DNA of 64,000 nucleotides from Conchocele bisecta (GCA_029237695.1 CM055265.1:110782773-110846772); one strand, 5' to 3'; shown: positions 45,485-56,135, counted from the stretch's first letter. A program made the numbers and translations. Notes: a model not told the origin generated them from the sequence alone.

Positions 45485-45533
45485 GGTGACAACATAAGCT
45501 CTACTTATTCTTCGAATAGTCGAGCTAAAAATG
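42148..45533 (+). mobile_element. Modular satellite-bearing element, copy 3 (complete)
   Basis: Head CAAGAGCTGTAGGAGAACAG, ATAGCTCGACTACGAGG at 42151-42188; 158-bp array 42411-43712 (about 8 units); second satellite 43712-45440 (about 10 units); GACGCC microsatellite 45446-45484; then GGGGTGACAACATAAGCTCT, a hairpin closing with AATAGTCGAGCT, and AAAAAT. AGCTCGACTA in the head and TAGTCGAGCT in the tail form subterminal inverted repeats. Such a plan (inverted subterminal repeats, internal tandem repeats, terminal microsatellite, 3' hairpin) is described for Helentron-derived elements. No protein coding. Confidence 0.75.
42411..43712. repeat. 158-bp satellite, second array
   Basis: Same unit and order of variants as 17180-19035, including the 101-bp short unit with GTGCGTGGTTAGCAATTTG, but fewer units. 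Perfect AGGTCAAAGGTCA (inverse) occurs about five times. Confidence 0.9.
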
Positions 45534-45720
45534 GCCGCCAAGGGGAGATAAGTCATCGCCGCCCACCCGCCCGCCCGTACAAGATGAATACATAATACGT
45601 CCCGTTTTTTTCAAACGGGCGTATAAAAACAATAGCCACTTTGGTAAATGAAATACATGTTGTCTGAAAGACAACATAGCCGTGTAAATTTCAGTTACTC
45701 ATGGGTGAAAGGGTTAAAGA
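45534..45720. repeat. GC-rich stretch ending in a TGAAAGGGTTAA end
   Basis: CATGGGTGAAAGGG with TTAA at 45715-45718 resembles the right end of 58581-58791. A small hairpin ATGTTGTCTGAAAGACAACAT lies at 45658-45678. Confidence 0.55.
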
Positions 45721-45960
45721 TTGCAGTGAGAGTGGGATGAGAACAGTTTGAGGGTAATATCCAGGCAATTAATATCCAGGTCACAGTCGTCACATTCACA
45801 GGGATCATGAAGTCACTTGTCACCCAAAGCAATACAGTGTATTATATAAAATAAATATACCATATGTAATCTAAATAACATCCCTAGGGCTATGTGGTGT
45901 ACATTCTGAACAAAATTATACAAAACTAGAAAATGTGTTCATATATCGCTTTGATAGTAG
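45721..45960. other. Unassigned intron sequence
   Basis: No exon or repeat recognised. Confidence 0.4.
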
Positions 45961-46610
45961 ACGAGGCAAAATTAAAATTCCAAGTCCAAAAGGGAAAGAT
46001 AATCCATGGCTCAGGGTCAAAGCAAAATAGTAATTCGCTTTGTGCATCTACACACCATAAAGAAGCTTCATACCAAGCATCCAGCCTCCAAGAATTACGG
46101 TTTACAAGTTTTACAAGTTAAAAGGCACAAAGGGGGAGAAACTTTTAAACCGTACTAGCTACAAACCAGGGGGCCGTTTCACTAAACTTCATACAACTAA
46201 AATGTTCGTAAGTGGAAAACTTATGATAGTCTGTAAATTTTGCATTAACAGTGTTTCCTTGTAAACGATTGTTGAATTTACATTTATTGAGCATAGGCTG
46301 CAAATGCAGCCTATGCTCAATAAATGTAAATCCATCAATTTAAATTGTCAGACGATCCTAAATTTGCACTTACGAATATTTTAGTCGTAAGAAGTTTAGT
46401 GAAACAGGCCCCTGAACCTTGGTATGTAGCTTCCTTATGCTGAGTAGATGTGCAAAGTATATTTTGATATTTATTTCAACCCCGGGTAATGGATTATCTC
46501 CCCGTTTGACTTAGAATTTGGCAATTTTGCCTTGTAACTTGTAAAACTTTTAAACCGTACTAGCTACAGACCTGAAACTTGGTATGCAGCTTCCTTATGA
46601 TGAATTGATG
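45961..46610. repeat. Diverged 162-bp satellite units split by a MITE
   Basis: AAGTCCAAAAGGGAAAGATA at 45981 and an inverted GGATTATCTCCCCGTTTGAC at 46490 relate to the 8875-9530 satellite. Between them is the MITE at 46173-46412. Confidence 0.55.
46173..46412. mobile_element. GTTTCACTAAACT hairpin MITE, copy 6
   Basis: GGCCGTTTCACTAAACTTCA to GAAGTTTAGTGAAACAGGCCCC; hairpin TTGAGCATAGGCTGCAAATG/CAGCCTATGCTCAA. Confidence 0.8.
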
Positions 46611-46614
46611 TGCA

Positions 46615-46835
46615 AAGTTTTCATTGAGAAAGAAGACAAAATATAAAACGTTAGCAGACAGCTATTTTCGTTTCCCGCATTCTAAGGGTTAACTGATCAT
46701 GCTATACTATATACTGTAAAGATTCTAATAGAAATAATTCTAAAGTGGTGTCAAAACATATTTTTACTGTGAAAAATGGAAAATATAAGATAAATAGCAG
46801 ACGACAAAATTTAATTCAGCATTGTAATGGTTGAT
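46615..46835. mobile_element. Two CCCTTA-family MITE remnants
   Basis: Right end CGCATTCTAAGGG + TTAA (46689-46692), then a second half starting AATTCTAAAGTGGTGTC and ending GCATTGTAATGG. Confidence 0.65.
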
Positions 46836-46917
46836 AGCAAATGAGTATCACATGTCTAATTCATGAACGTGCATTGAATTCACTACCATATTACCTCCAC
46901 TAATTATTAGTGGTGCA

Positions 46918-48814
46918 ACGATATACCAGTATACCGGTATATTGCAATATGTCATCCTAACGATACGTATCGCGGTACGGTTTTCGCGTATCGCGATATT
47001 TACACCATATTCTCGGTCGCCATCTTGTGTTAAAATAATTGTGTAAAATTATTCAAAATCATTCAAAACATAATTTTTAATATGACAGAAGTCAATATTT
47101 GTAATAAATATGCCACAATTAGATGACTAATACATGTAGTGAGTAATCTCGGACGTCCAACACATCTGGAAGTTTTACAGCAAATTACGTGTGTAAAGTT
47201 TGTAAACCGTACTGTTACGTGGGTTCATTTCCCACCCAGTGACCTAAATCTCGCTAATTGCAGGTCTGTCGAACTGTTTACAATACCATTTGTTTTACGA
47301 CACCCGATTGTTTGACCAAATTTTCATCACATCATTATGCGAATCACTAAAATCACGCCTACCCGCTGTGACAATAATAGTTTCAATAATCCCCTAGCCA
47401 AACATTGCTTCTGGCTACTATAATAATTGTCAGTTCAAAACACGTGTTATTCTCGTGGCGAAGTTATTTATACAGTACAGCCAATCGCTGGTAAGTAAAG
47501 GCAGCCCTTAGTGGCATGATTGACAGGTTACTGTTGCGAAAGACGTCGGCAATATATCTATCAGCGATTGATCATGAACGAGGTAGAGTTAACTCCCTCC
47601 GAATACTCTCAACCAGACAAACAAACACATGCAAACACGTGTTTTAATGGGCGCCGGATGCGAGTCGTTTCTGGGTCGGGCTAGTAAAAATTATAAGCTG
47701 GGTCGCCCGGTGGCGAACAAATTTCGTAGTTGTCTACACACATTTTTGTCAGCTTATGACGCTTTGTGGGGATACCATTTCCGAAATAAAAATAGCATCC
47801 AATCGTTAGCTACGATTGTGGGTATACTCACTGAAAGCGCAACCTGACGAACCTAGTTGTGGCCTACACAGCGGATGCTTCCGCCCATGATTGCAACTTT
47901 CTTTTTCGCCGAAAAGTGTGAAAGAATTAAATACGAAATCGATATATTCTAATGCAATCCTTTTATGCCGAAAACAAATATTGTTTATTACATTACATGT
48001 ACTAACTGTTTATTTCAACCAAATATAACTAACTCTATTGTCAGAAAACATGAAAAAGTCTGTAAATATCACGGACAATTACGGCGATTTCGTACCTACG
48101 TAGTTTCGTCCTTTTGCAACTTTTTCCAATCGATGTTAACGTAACCCGATTTTTAGGATAATTCAGTTTGGTATTAAGTAAATATACAGAATTTATGCAC
48201 ATCCAAATTCATAAACGATATTTATGTACACAGTTAAAGAGGTTCAAATGGTAACAATATATACTTTTGAGATGAAATAAAAATAAATATATATTTCTTC
48301 AAATTCTACAATCTATTTTCAAATTCTACAATCTACTACATTTGCTTCCCAGCCCTCCCCCCGTTTTATTTCTCAATGAAAGTATACGTTGTTAATGCTC
48401 ACTTAAACCGTCTCGACGAGGTGGCTCAGCATGTTGATGCCTCTACCCCTCTAATAGATATGTATGCTTTTGAAAACATAGAGTTAATGTACAGTACATG
48501 TATACAGTTACGCGATAACTAGAAGTAAGAGAAAAAATCAGGGAAAATATGATTTTGATCACTTCTCCCTAATTTCCTCTCGTCCAGAAATAGTCATTAA
48601 TGTCAACCGTTTCTGGGCAAAGTCCTGACCCACACAGTGTTTTGATGTGTTCTAATGACAATAATAAACAATAGAAAAAATTGTTCTTTATCTCCTGTTT
48701 GTTTTTATTATTATTTGTTCATACATGGTATAATATCGCAATACGTATTGCAATATGGGTGTGTTGTATCACAATATATCGCAATACGGGTTTGACCGTA
48801 TCGTTGCACCTCTA
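46918..48814. mobile_element. hAT-type element, 1.9 kb
   Basis: Perfect 8-bp duplication CTAATTAT at 46910-46917 and 48815-48822. Termini TAGTGGTGCAACGATA and, inverted, TAGAGGTGCAACGATA. Subterminal runs of ATCGCAATA / TATTGCGATA words. An 8-bp duplication with these ends is typical of hAT. No dimerisation-domain coding was seen; a short open stretch at 47629-47847 (72 codons) has no recognisable domain. A CxxC-like peptide near 47195 could be a decayed BED finger, but this is weak. Confidence 0.85.
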
Positions 48815-48869
48815 CTAATTATCATCACAGTACATGTGAAAATGTTACACAGCCGATATTGGAATATGG

Positions 48870-49492
48870 TTCAACAAGAACGCCGCCAACGGCATGTATC
48901 CCATCGCTGTGGTGGTTGGATCATAAACATGCATATGAAATTTTAAGCCAATCGCTCATACAGTTAACAAACAAAGGAGAATGGAGAACCGTGCACACAT
49001 CTAATGAATGTAAAATCAAAGTTATTTGACCTTGACCTTGGGCACAGGGAAGCATGGGTAAGGTGGGGAATGAAAATATGAATGATAAGAAACATGCACA
49101 TGAAGTTTCAAGCCAATCGCTTGTACACTAAAGAAGTTACGGGAGAATGGAGAAACACGTACACATCTTGTGAAGGTTAAATTTCAAAGTTAATTGACCT
49201 TGACCTAAAGAAGTTATAGAAGAATGAAGAAACGCACACTCATCTATTAAATGTGAAAATCTACTGAATATGAAAGTTATTTGACCTTGACCTTGGGCAC
49301 GGCGGAACATGGGTGGGGTGGGGAATGTAAATAAGGATGGTAATAAACATGTACATGACGTTTGAAGCCAATCAGTCATATGCTAAAAAAGTAATAGCAG
49401 AATGGAAAACGTGACGGACAGGCAGACGGATGGATGGACAACTTTTCATCTCTATATCCCATTTTCGCTACGCAATGGGATAAAAATTGTAT
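48870..49492 (+). mobile_element. Satellite-type element with ATATCCCATT hairpin
   Basis: About three irregular units with TTATTTGACCTTGACCTTGG and GAATGGAGAAACACGTACAC, then GACGGACAGGCAGACGGATGG, then hairpin ATATCCCATTTTCGCTACGC/AATGGGATA and AAAAAT. Same plan as the large modular elements. Confidence 0.65.
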
Positions 49493-49984
49493 TGTATTGT
49501 ACAGCTAAATATGCTGTTACAAAATTGCAGACTGAACACCCAATTTCCGGTAGATGAAATATTAAGTAAATTCAAAAGTTGGTGAGGTTTCCTTATAAAT
49601 AGTACGATATTAATTGCTTAATTTATATTTATTCTGAAAACATGCAAGATGCGAGTTATTTAGAATCGTCTCAAGGACAATTATAAATAACTCACAACTG
49701 GCATGCGTTTTTGTAGAAATAGGAAAATATTTCAACGCTAAAATAAATTTACGACAGATTATCTGGATCAACCCGGATGTTATTTCTGTACTACTGTCAG
49801 ATATCTAATACACAAGAGACCATAGCGCTCGTGTTTTGTATATCAGCCATACTCTCCAAGTAATCCTGACTAACAGTATATGCAATACAAATTCAGATTT
49901 GGCTTATACTTGGGGAGATAATGGGACTTAAGTGTATTCCAACAAGTGGCCGAGTCGAACTGGAGACCAACAATAGCTTGGTTC
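49493..49984. repeat. Hairpin at 49640-49712 in unassigned sequence
   Basis: CATGCAAGATGCGAGTTATT pairs with AATAACTCACAACTGGCATG; relative of 35935-36020. The rest is unassigned. Confidence 0.5.
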
Positions 49985-50850
49985 ATGTAAATTATACAAT
50001 AACTAGAAATGTGTCCATGGGAAACAGATGCCCCCACCGGCAGCATATATCAATGAAAGCTGTTGGACTAGTGGGTCATAAGCACAGCTGACAAGATTAC
50101 ACCAATGTGGTAGTGCATACAGTATTGTACTCCAACATAGTGAAAAGCAATGCTAAGTTTTAGCAGGATTAATACTACATGTATTTCACTAAGTGGTAAA
50201 GGAACAGAGTTAAACACAGAAAGTGGTCCAGATGGCTAAATTATTAAGCGGAGAAAGTAGGCCAATGTCTTATGAAGGTCACAGATTATATGTCCGTTTC
50301 TGATATAGGGCAGTAGCCGATTATTTTGTGTAAGTTTGGTAGCCATAGGTGTTACAGTGGCAGAGGAACAGACTTAAACACATGAAGTGGTCCGTCCGGA
50401 TGACCAAGTCATTTAAGCGGAAAAGTAGGTCAAGGTTGCAGACCTTAAACCAAACCAACCAGTGGTCCAGATGGCTAAGTCCGGGTGGGGGGAGGGGGCA
50501 AGGCATAAACCCGGGGGGGGGGGGGCGGCGGGGGGGGGTTGGGGGCGGGGGGGCAGGGAGGGGGGGGGGAAGCGGGGCACCACAAAGTGGTCCAGATGGC
50601 TAAGTCATTTAAGTTGTAAGACTAGGACAATGTAGTACGAAGGTCAAACGTTATTTGTCAGTTTCTGATGTAGAGCAGTAGGTGACTATTGTGTGAATGT
50701 TTGGTAGCCATAGGTGTTATAATAGCTGAGGAATGGACTTAAATGTGCACAGTGGTCCAAAGGGCTACGGAAGGAGAAGGGTAAATAATTATAATGCCCC
50801 ACCCCTCCCCCACCCCACAACACAAATAAATTTGTGGGGCATAACAATAT
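49985..50850 (+). mobile_element. Satellite-type element with GCCCCAC hairpin and G-rich defect
   Basis: Units of about 220 bp with AAGTGGTCCAGATGGCTAA and GGTAGCCATAGGTGTTA, ending in hairpin AATGCCCCAC/GTGGGGCATAACAAT. 50504-50580 is a run of Gs with few other bases that interrupts a unit. Confidence 0.6.
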
Positions 50851-50939
50851 AAATTTTGTGATTGATTGGCGTTTGATTCAACAAGGTCAAATACAGACAG
50901 GAATGCACCATTATATATAGAGAATACCAGGCTAGTGTC

Positions 50940-51065
50940 TTTTGATATCAGGCAAGGCTAGGAAATGTGTAGGAATTCCGAGGCTTGCCAAGGAATTCCT
51001 AACGTTTCACAGCCGAGCCTGATAAACTTGATATCAGAAGACAGTAGCCTTGTATTCTATTTATC
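50940..51065. repeat. Imperfect hairpin
   Basis: CTTTTGATATCAGGCAAGGC pairs with GCCTGATAAACTTGATATCAGAAG; core AGGAATTCCGAGGCTTGCCAAGGAATTCCT. Part of the arm recurs at 2410-2440. Confidence 0.6.
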
Positions 51066-51299
51066 GGGTAACGTTTTATGTTCGAAAATGACCACAGATG
51101 ACTTCGTTATCTATGGACAGAACGCGGACCAATGAAATGCGAGTTTTCAGTTCATTGTAACCCGGATGTTTGTATCAGGTCAATGCCTAATATAACAATA
51201 TGTTATCAGTCAGTACGTATTGGGTCAATATAGGGCAGGTTACCTGATAAAAGGGGAGCATTCGGCACTAAAATTTCAATAAACATTTTCAGCAGAGAA

Positions 51300-51585
51300 A
51301 GACAGTATCCTGATCTGGTGGCAGGCACCTTTACTACACAAGATCACTTGGCCCCAGGTGGGAATCCCAGTACAATCTATCGTTAACCCTTTTCATGCTG
51401 AGGAACCACCATTTGAACCATCTCATCGAGTGGTCACAACATATACTTTCATAGAGAAATAACAAAAACAAAATATTTAATAAATTTCATACCCGTAAAG
51501 GTGTATTCCGAATGTAATGGGTTAAGATAAGTATCCCTAAGGATGGATTCATCGCTAAAATATGCATACCGTCCCAGGCTCCTGT
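51300..51585. mobile_element. TTAA MITE inserted in a dispersed repeat
   Basis: TTAA at 51384-51387 and 51523-51526 flank CCCTTTTCATGC.../...GTAATGGG. The host repeat (AAGATCACTTGGCCCCAGGT before, CTAAGGATGGATTCATCG after) is the same family that flanks the element at 1197-1966. Confidence 0.6.
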
Positions 51586-51750
51586 CATATTTTTTTGTGA
51601 TTGGGAATGGGGTCAAATATCAGCCCTGAAAATGACGAAAAAACCAACATTGAGGTGCAAAGGGCTAATATATACATGTATGTTGACCTGGTAACAAAAT
51701 TACATCATAGTTATTTTGGATTTCTACATATTTGGGCTATGTATTACGTA

Positions 51751-52291
51751 CGGAAGCCCATTAGGGCCACTTCACTTTTTTTTATTTCCATTTATTCCAA
51801 GATCTTTTTTTTAATTTTCAAGATACTTTCTTGAATTTTCAAGATCTTTTCTTGAATTTTCAAGACCTTTTCTTGAATTTTCAAGTTCCTTTCTTGAATT
51901 TTCAAGATCTTTTCTTGAATAAATGGAAATAAAAAAAAGTGAAAACATATTGAAAGAAAAAATCTCGAAAATTCAAGAAAGTATCTTGAAAATTCAAGAA
52001 AAGATCTCGAAAATTCAAGAAAACATCTTGAAAATTTGAGAAAAGATCTTGAAAATTTGAGAAAAAATCTTGAAAATTCGAGAAAAGATCTCGAAAATTC
52101 AAGAAAAGAACTTGAAAATTCAAGAAAAGATCTTGAAAATTTGAGAAAAGAAGATCTTGAAAATTCGAGAAAAGATCTCGAAAATTCAAGAAAAGAACTT
52201 GAAAATTCAAGAAAAGATCTTGAAAATTCAAGAAAAGATCTTGAATAAATGGAAATAAAAAAAAGTGAAGTGGCTCTAATATGTGCTTCCG
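51751..52291. mobile_element. TA-flanked fold-back element built of 21-bp repeats with heat-shock-element motifs
   Basis: TA at 51749-51750 and 52292-52293. Terminal arms CGGAAGCCCATTAGGGCCAC and, inverted, CGGAAGCACATATTAGAGCC, both followed by CACTTCACTTTTTTTTATTT. Inside the arms lie 21-bp units AAGATCTTTTCTTGAATTTTC (left) and the inverse (right). About 14 units contain GAAAATTCAAGAA or GAAAATTCGAGAA, a perfect GAAnnTTCnnGAA. As 21 bp is seven codons, open frames of heptads such as LENSRKD appear, but they are low-complexity and I do not call a gene. Confidence 0.85.
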
Positions 52292-52424
52292 TAAATTTCT
52301 GACCACTGTCGCTCCTGATCATTCAAAATACTCACACCGGCTTGTAATAATCAGGATGCGCAGGTTCATCTGGGTCTACACTGATCGAAAACTCAAAAAG
52401 CCCTTTTCCACACAGCCAGCTGGT

Positions 52425-52680
52425 CACATATGTGGCTGTGACTGGAGAAACGTGGCTTATGGGTTTTGCGACCAGTGTAGATCCAGATCAGCCTGTGCAT
52501 CCGCACAGTCTGATGAGGATCTACACTGTTCGCAATTCCATTACTGAAACACCTGTCATCCTGCTAACAATCAACATAGATCGTTATCAGGCTACAGGAG
52601 TTTGTAAGGAGCTACACTGGTCGCAAATCCCCTAAGCCATATTTCACTATTTCACCAGTCACAGCCACATATTTCCGTGG
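52425..52680. mobile_element. GTGACTGGAGAAATGG palindromic MITE touching exon A
   Basis: GTGGCTGTGACTGGAGAAAC at 52430 and inverse end TTTCACCAGTCACAGCCACAT at 52651-52671; arms of about 50 bp. The end lies only 12-17 bases from the exon A donor (52683-52688). Confidence 0.75.
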
Positions 52681-52688
52681 CAACTTAC

Positions 52689-52817
52689 TGTTTGGTGGGC
52701 ACGGGAAGAGAGAGGCGAGCCCGGAATAGCCGCAGTGCCTTGTGGAGAGTGTCGAAGTGCTTGTAGCGTCGACGCACTGTCCATCTGTACTCCCCATGTA
52801 CAATTTCTATTGTGTAT
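52689..52817 (-). CDS. PLD1: PLD exon A: PX domain
   Basis: 129 bp on the minus strand, acceptor AATGTTGCAG (52818-52827), donor GTAAGT (52683-52688). Reads YTIEIVHGEYRWTVRRRYKH, then FDTLHKALRLFRARLSLPVP, then TK. It matches human PLD1 [21 protein letters not shown]...IPIPT, including the basic R-R-R-Y-K-H-F phosphoinositide-binding strand and the P-x-P-T turn. The PX domain of PLD binds phosphoinositides and small-GTPase or kinase partners. The first base completes a codon from an upstream exon I could not find; the last CA joins exon B to encode Gln. The exon lies between two transposable repeats less than 20 bases from each splice site. Confidence 0.93.
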
Positions 52818-52825
52818 CTGCAACA

Positions 52826-52907
52826 TTTGTATAAACAAGAAATGAAGAAATGTTAAATGAAGCTTATCCCCTCGGCAGCCTTGATGATAATAATAATAAT
52901 AATAATA

Positions 52908-53003
<96 letters not shown>

Positions 53004-53035
53004 CATGGACTAACGCTATATCCCCTCTAATAGGT
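52826..53035 (+). repeat. GTTAAAYGAAGCTAATCCCC dispersed repeat with ACGC microsatellite
   Basis: ATTTGTATAAACAAGAAATG, GTTAAATGAAGCTTATCCCC, then ATAAT repeats, then (ACGC)n at 52908-53004, then ACTAACGCTATATCCCCTCT. The middle of the family is deleted, joining head and tail through the microsatellite. Confidence 0.8.
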
Positions 53036-53149
53036 ATCAAAAACTTTAACGCAAATCTCGCACAGACAGATGGACAGATGGGCCAATGACACTGAAGCCC
53101 AAAACAACACGATTGCCGCCAAGTGTCACGCCCACAAAGGTCAAGGTCG

Positions 53150-54545
53150 CCTGAATTACACATTGGAAATGATTCTGAAGTGCTGTCAAACCATGTTTTT
53201 AGTGAGAAAGAAGGCAATATATAAAAGCAACAGCAGACGACAATTGTTGTGTGTAGGGGTCTAAGGGTTAAACACACTGATGTTGATGTTGGCCAGGCTA
53301 AAAGGAGCTGCCATTTCAAATTACAGCTACAACTGCATGGGTAATGAATGACATTATCCAGTGTCTGGACTCCTTTAGCTGACAAATGTGTGCATCAACC
53401 AGGATTACCGTACATTATTTTATAGCTAACCGTAGAACGCTGAATTAAATTAAATAGTTTGTCGTCCATTTTTTATTTCCTATTTTTCTCAACAAAAAAA
53501 TGCTTTGAGAGCACTTTAGAATCATTTCCATTGGAAATGATTCTAAAGTGCTATTTCCATTGGAAATGATTCTAAAGTGCTGTCAAACCATGCTTTTTAC
53601 TCAAAAAGAAGATATTTTAGCATCATTTCCATTGGAAATTATTTTAAAGTGCTGCCAATTCATGCATTTTATTCAGAGAGAAGAAGGTATACAACACAAC
53701 AGCAGACGACAATTCTAATTTCCCATGTATTAACCCTTACAATGCTAAATTAAATTTTGTCGTCTGCTGATTATTTTCCGTTTTCCAATGGAAATGATTC
53801 AAAGGTGCTGCCAAACCATGTTTTTCTTTGAGAAAAATGACAAAAATTCGAAACAACAGCAGACTACAATTTTCATTTCCCACTTCACAGGGCATGATGA
53901 GTGAGTGTCTGGAAATTTCAAGTTTGTTATCAGTTTCAGACTACATGTATTTAACCCTTAGACCACTACACACAACAATTATCGGCTGCTGTTGCTTTTA
54001 TATCTTGCCTTATTTCTCAATAAAAACATGATTTGACAGCACTTCAGAATCATTTCCAATGGAAATGATTCTGAAGTGCTGTCAAAGCATGTTGTAAATT
54101 ATTCTAGTGCTGTCAAAGCATGTTTTTGATGACAAAAATGGAAAATAGAAAATAAACAGCAGACGACAAAAAATTAAGATAGCGGTCTAAGGGTTAAAGA
54201 AATTATATCTAAAAACTACCATAATCTAAAAGATAGCGGTGTAAGGGTTAACTAGAAAAAGAGAAGCATACTTGTTATTAGAATTGGCAGAATTCGATAA
54301 TTTGACTTCATGTCGCTATTTTCACCTTGTATTCCCTGTACAGCTTTAACCCTTAGAATGCGGGAACCGAAAATAGTTGTCTGCTGATAATTCATATTTT
54401 GTCTTTTCTCTCAGTAAAAACATGGTTTGGCAGCATTTTAGAATCATTTCCATTGGAAATGATTCTAAAGCTGCCAAACCAAGTTTTTGAGAAAAATGGA
54501 AAAATAAAAATGATTCAGCAGACGACACAAATTGTAAGGGTTAAG
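53150..54545. mobile_element. Cluster of CCCTTA-family TTAA MITEs
   Basis: Partial copies at 53155-53267, 53425-53730 and 53734-53890; full copies with TTAA at both ends at 53955-54193 and 54350-54540; a stray TAAGGGTTAA at 54240-54250. The hairpin TTTCCATTGGAAATGATTC recurs 6 times. Confidence 0.85.
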
Positions 54546-55000
54546 GATTCCGTGGTGCCGACAAACTGACAATAGGGAAGTTACATATTTCTAAGTTTGG
54601 TAACCTATTCAGAAGCATCGGGGGTGGGGGGGGGGGGGGGGGTGGTGTTCGCACACCCTAACATTTGCAAATTTAACAAATTATTACATATTTACATTTC
54701 GTAAAAGTAAAATTTCTCTGCTAAAATAAATAAAATTTCGCATAATATATCGATGTCTGGAGGGCTCTAGAAGCCAGGATTTGCGTTATTTATCAAAAAA
54801 AAAATTCAGGGGGGGGGGGGGGCATGCCCCCGGACCCTCCTAGTCATTACGCGACTGTCGCCGCTCAATGCGCACCCTCCTCAGGAAGAACCTGGTTACA
54901 CGCCTGCTATTTATAACTGCAACTGCATATAAACACCTGTGATAATTAGGATCTCTACATCAGCTGCAGAAGATTCACATCCATTTTCTCCCCAAGCAGC
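54546..55000. other. Unassigned sequence with G-runs
   Basis: Poly-G runs at 54620-54645 and 54810-54822. No exon recognised. Confidence 0.4.
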
Positions 55001-55004
55001 TGAT

Positions 55005-55350
55005 GGTGTGGCTGTGACTAGAGAAATGGTGCTTATGGGATTTGTGACCTGTCTAGCTCATGATCAATTAGCACATTTCAGTAGCCTGATAACGATCTTT
55101 ATCGATTGTTAGAAGCATGGCAGGTGTTTCAGTGATTGAATGATGACCAGTGTAGCTCCTGATCAAGTAGCACACACCAGTCGCCTGATAACAATCTATA
55201 TAGCTTGTCAGAAGCATGGCGAGTGTTTCATTAATGGAATGGCGAACAGTGCAGATCCTGATCAGACTGTGCGGATGCACAGGCTGATCTGGATCTACAC
55301 TGGTCGCAAAACCCATAAGCCCCATTTCTCCAGTCACAGCAACATTCTGG
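55005..55350. mobile_element. GTGACTGGAGAAATGG palindromic MITE, longest copy
   Basis: GTGGCTGTGACTAGAGAAAT at 55009 to CCCATTTCTCCAGTCACAGC at 55320-55339. Internal direct repeats TGATAACRATCTATAT and AGAAGCATGGC. Frames reading GFATSVDPDQ-like peptides come from this repeat, not from a gene. Confidence 0.75.
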
Positions 55351-55680
55351 GAGAAATCACAGGCTGGGAGTATTTTGTAAACACAGGGAAGTGATTGAGA
55401 GGAGAATGATTAGTGAACAGACATTGGACAGGATATTCATTACCATGCTCATTAGTGGTTACAGGACTCCAGATACCTTGTGCATTGATGTATTTGACAT
55501 GTTTAATATGTAGCTGAATATACACTGATTTATAGAAATGCGAGTACAAAATACTCATAAAGCTTTTAAAATATTCATTGATTTTTTTAATTGTGGAATA
55601 AAATGGTCTAATAAAGTTGAAAATACACTTCTCTGAGTTAAAAAACAGCAGTGTTTGTTTTTTTTCTCACCTCAAATAAG
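55351..55680. other. Unassigned sequence
   Basis: No exon or repeat recognised. Confidence 0.4.
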
Positions 55681-56085
55681 TTTGTTTGTTTGTTGGTGTT
55701 TAACGGCCAATCAACAGCTAAGGTAATTTAAGGCCGGGCCAACGGGTTTGATCCCGTATTCAACCTGCTGCATTGGGTGGGGGGTAAATCCCAAAATAAG
55801 AACGGAATATTTACATCGAAAAAAATAATATATTCAGACCTATTAAAGATTAGAATAACCTGACCTGGTGCCAGGTCCATACCACACCAAAGCCACTTGG
55901 CCCCTTCCCCGAAAAGTAATAGGATTACAAATATTAATTTTACTCATATAACGGGTATAACCAGATTCAACTCTCACAGTCCAGAAAGCCAAAGACGTAC
56001 ATGTACATGAGGGCCAAACCAGGTCACTGGTCGGGATTCCAGTAAGGTTGAATCCCGATCGTTAAAATATCGTCCACTGCCTATT
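55681..56085 (+). repeat. Dispersed repeat starting GTTTGTTTGTTGGTGTTTAA, copy 1
   Basis: TTTAACGGCCAATCAACAGC, CGGGTTTGATCCCG (B-box-like), CCTGACCTGGTGCCAGGTCC, AGGGCCAAACCAGGTC. Copies at 58955-59310 and 61063-61225, and a fragment nested at 12831-12945. Probably SINE-like, but the class is not certain. Confidence 0.65.
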
Positions 56086-56135
56086 TTCGTGTCGGTCTTG
56101 TAATTACAGCAGCAAGTCAGCTTTCTCTCTCTCTC

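Noticed and set aside
47629..47847. 72-codon frame inside the hAT-type element
   Set aside because: No recognisable domain and no link to hAT transposase motifs; kept only as a remark in the element entry.
51792..52322. 176-codon frame and heptad LENSRKD frame
   Set aside because: Produced by 21-bp repeats of a fold-back element; low complexity, present on both strands, no domain.
52432..52635. Peptides like GFATSVDPDQP here and at 55068-55337
   Set aside because: They come from a palindromic MITE family, not from a gene; the same words appear on both strands.
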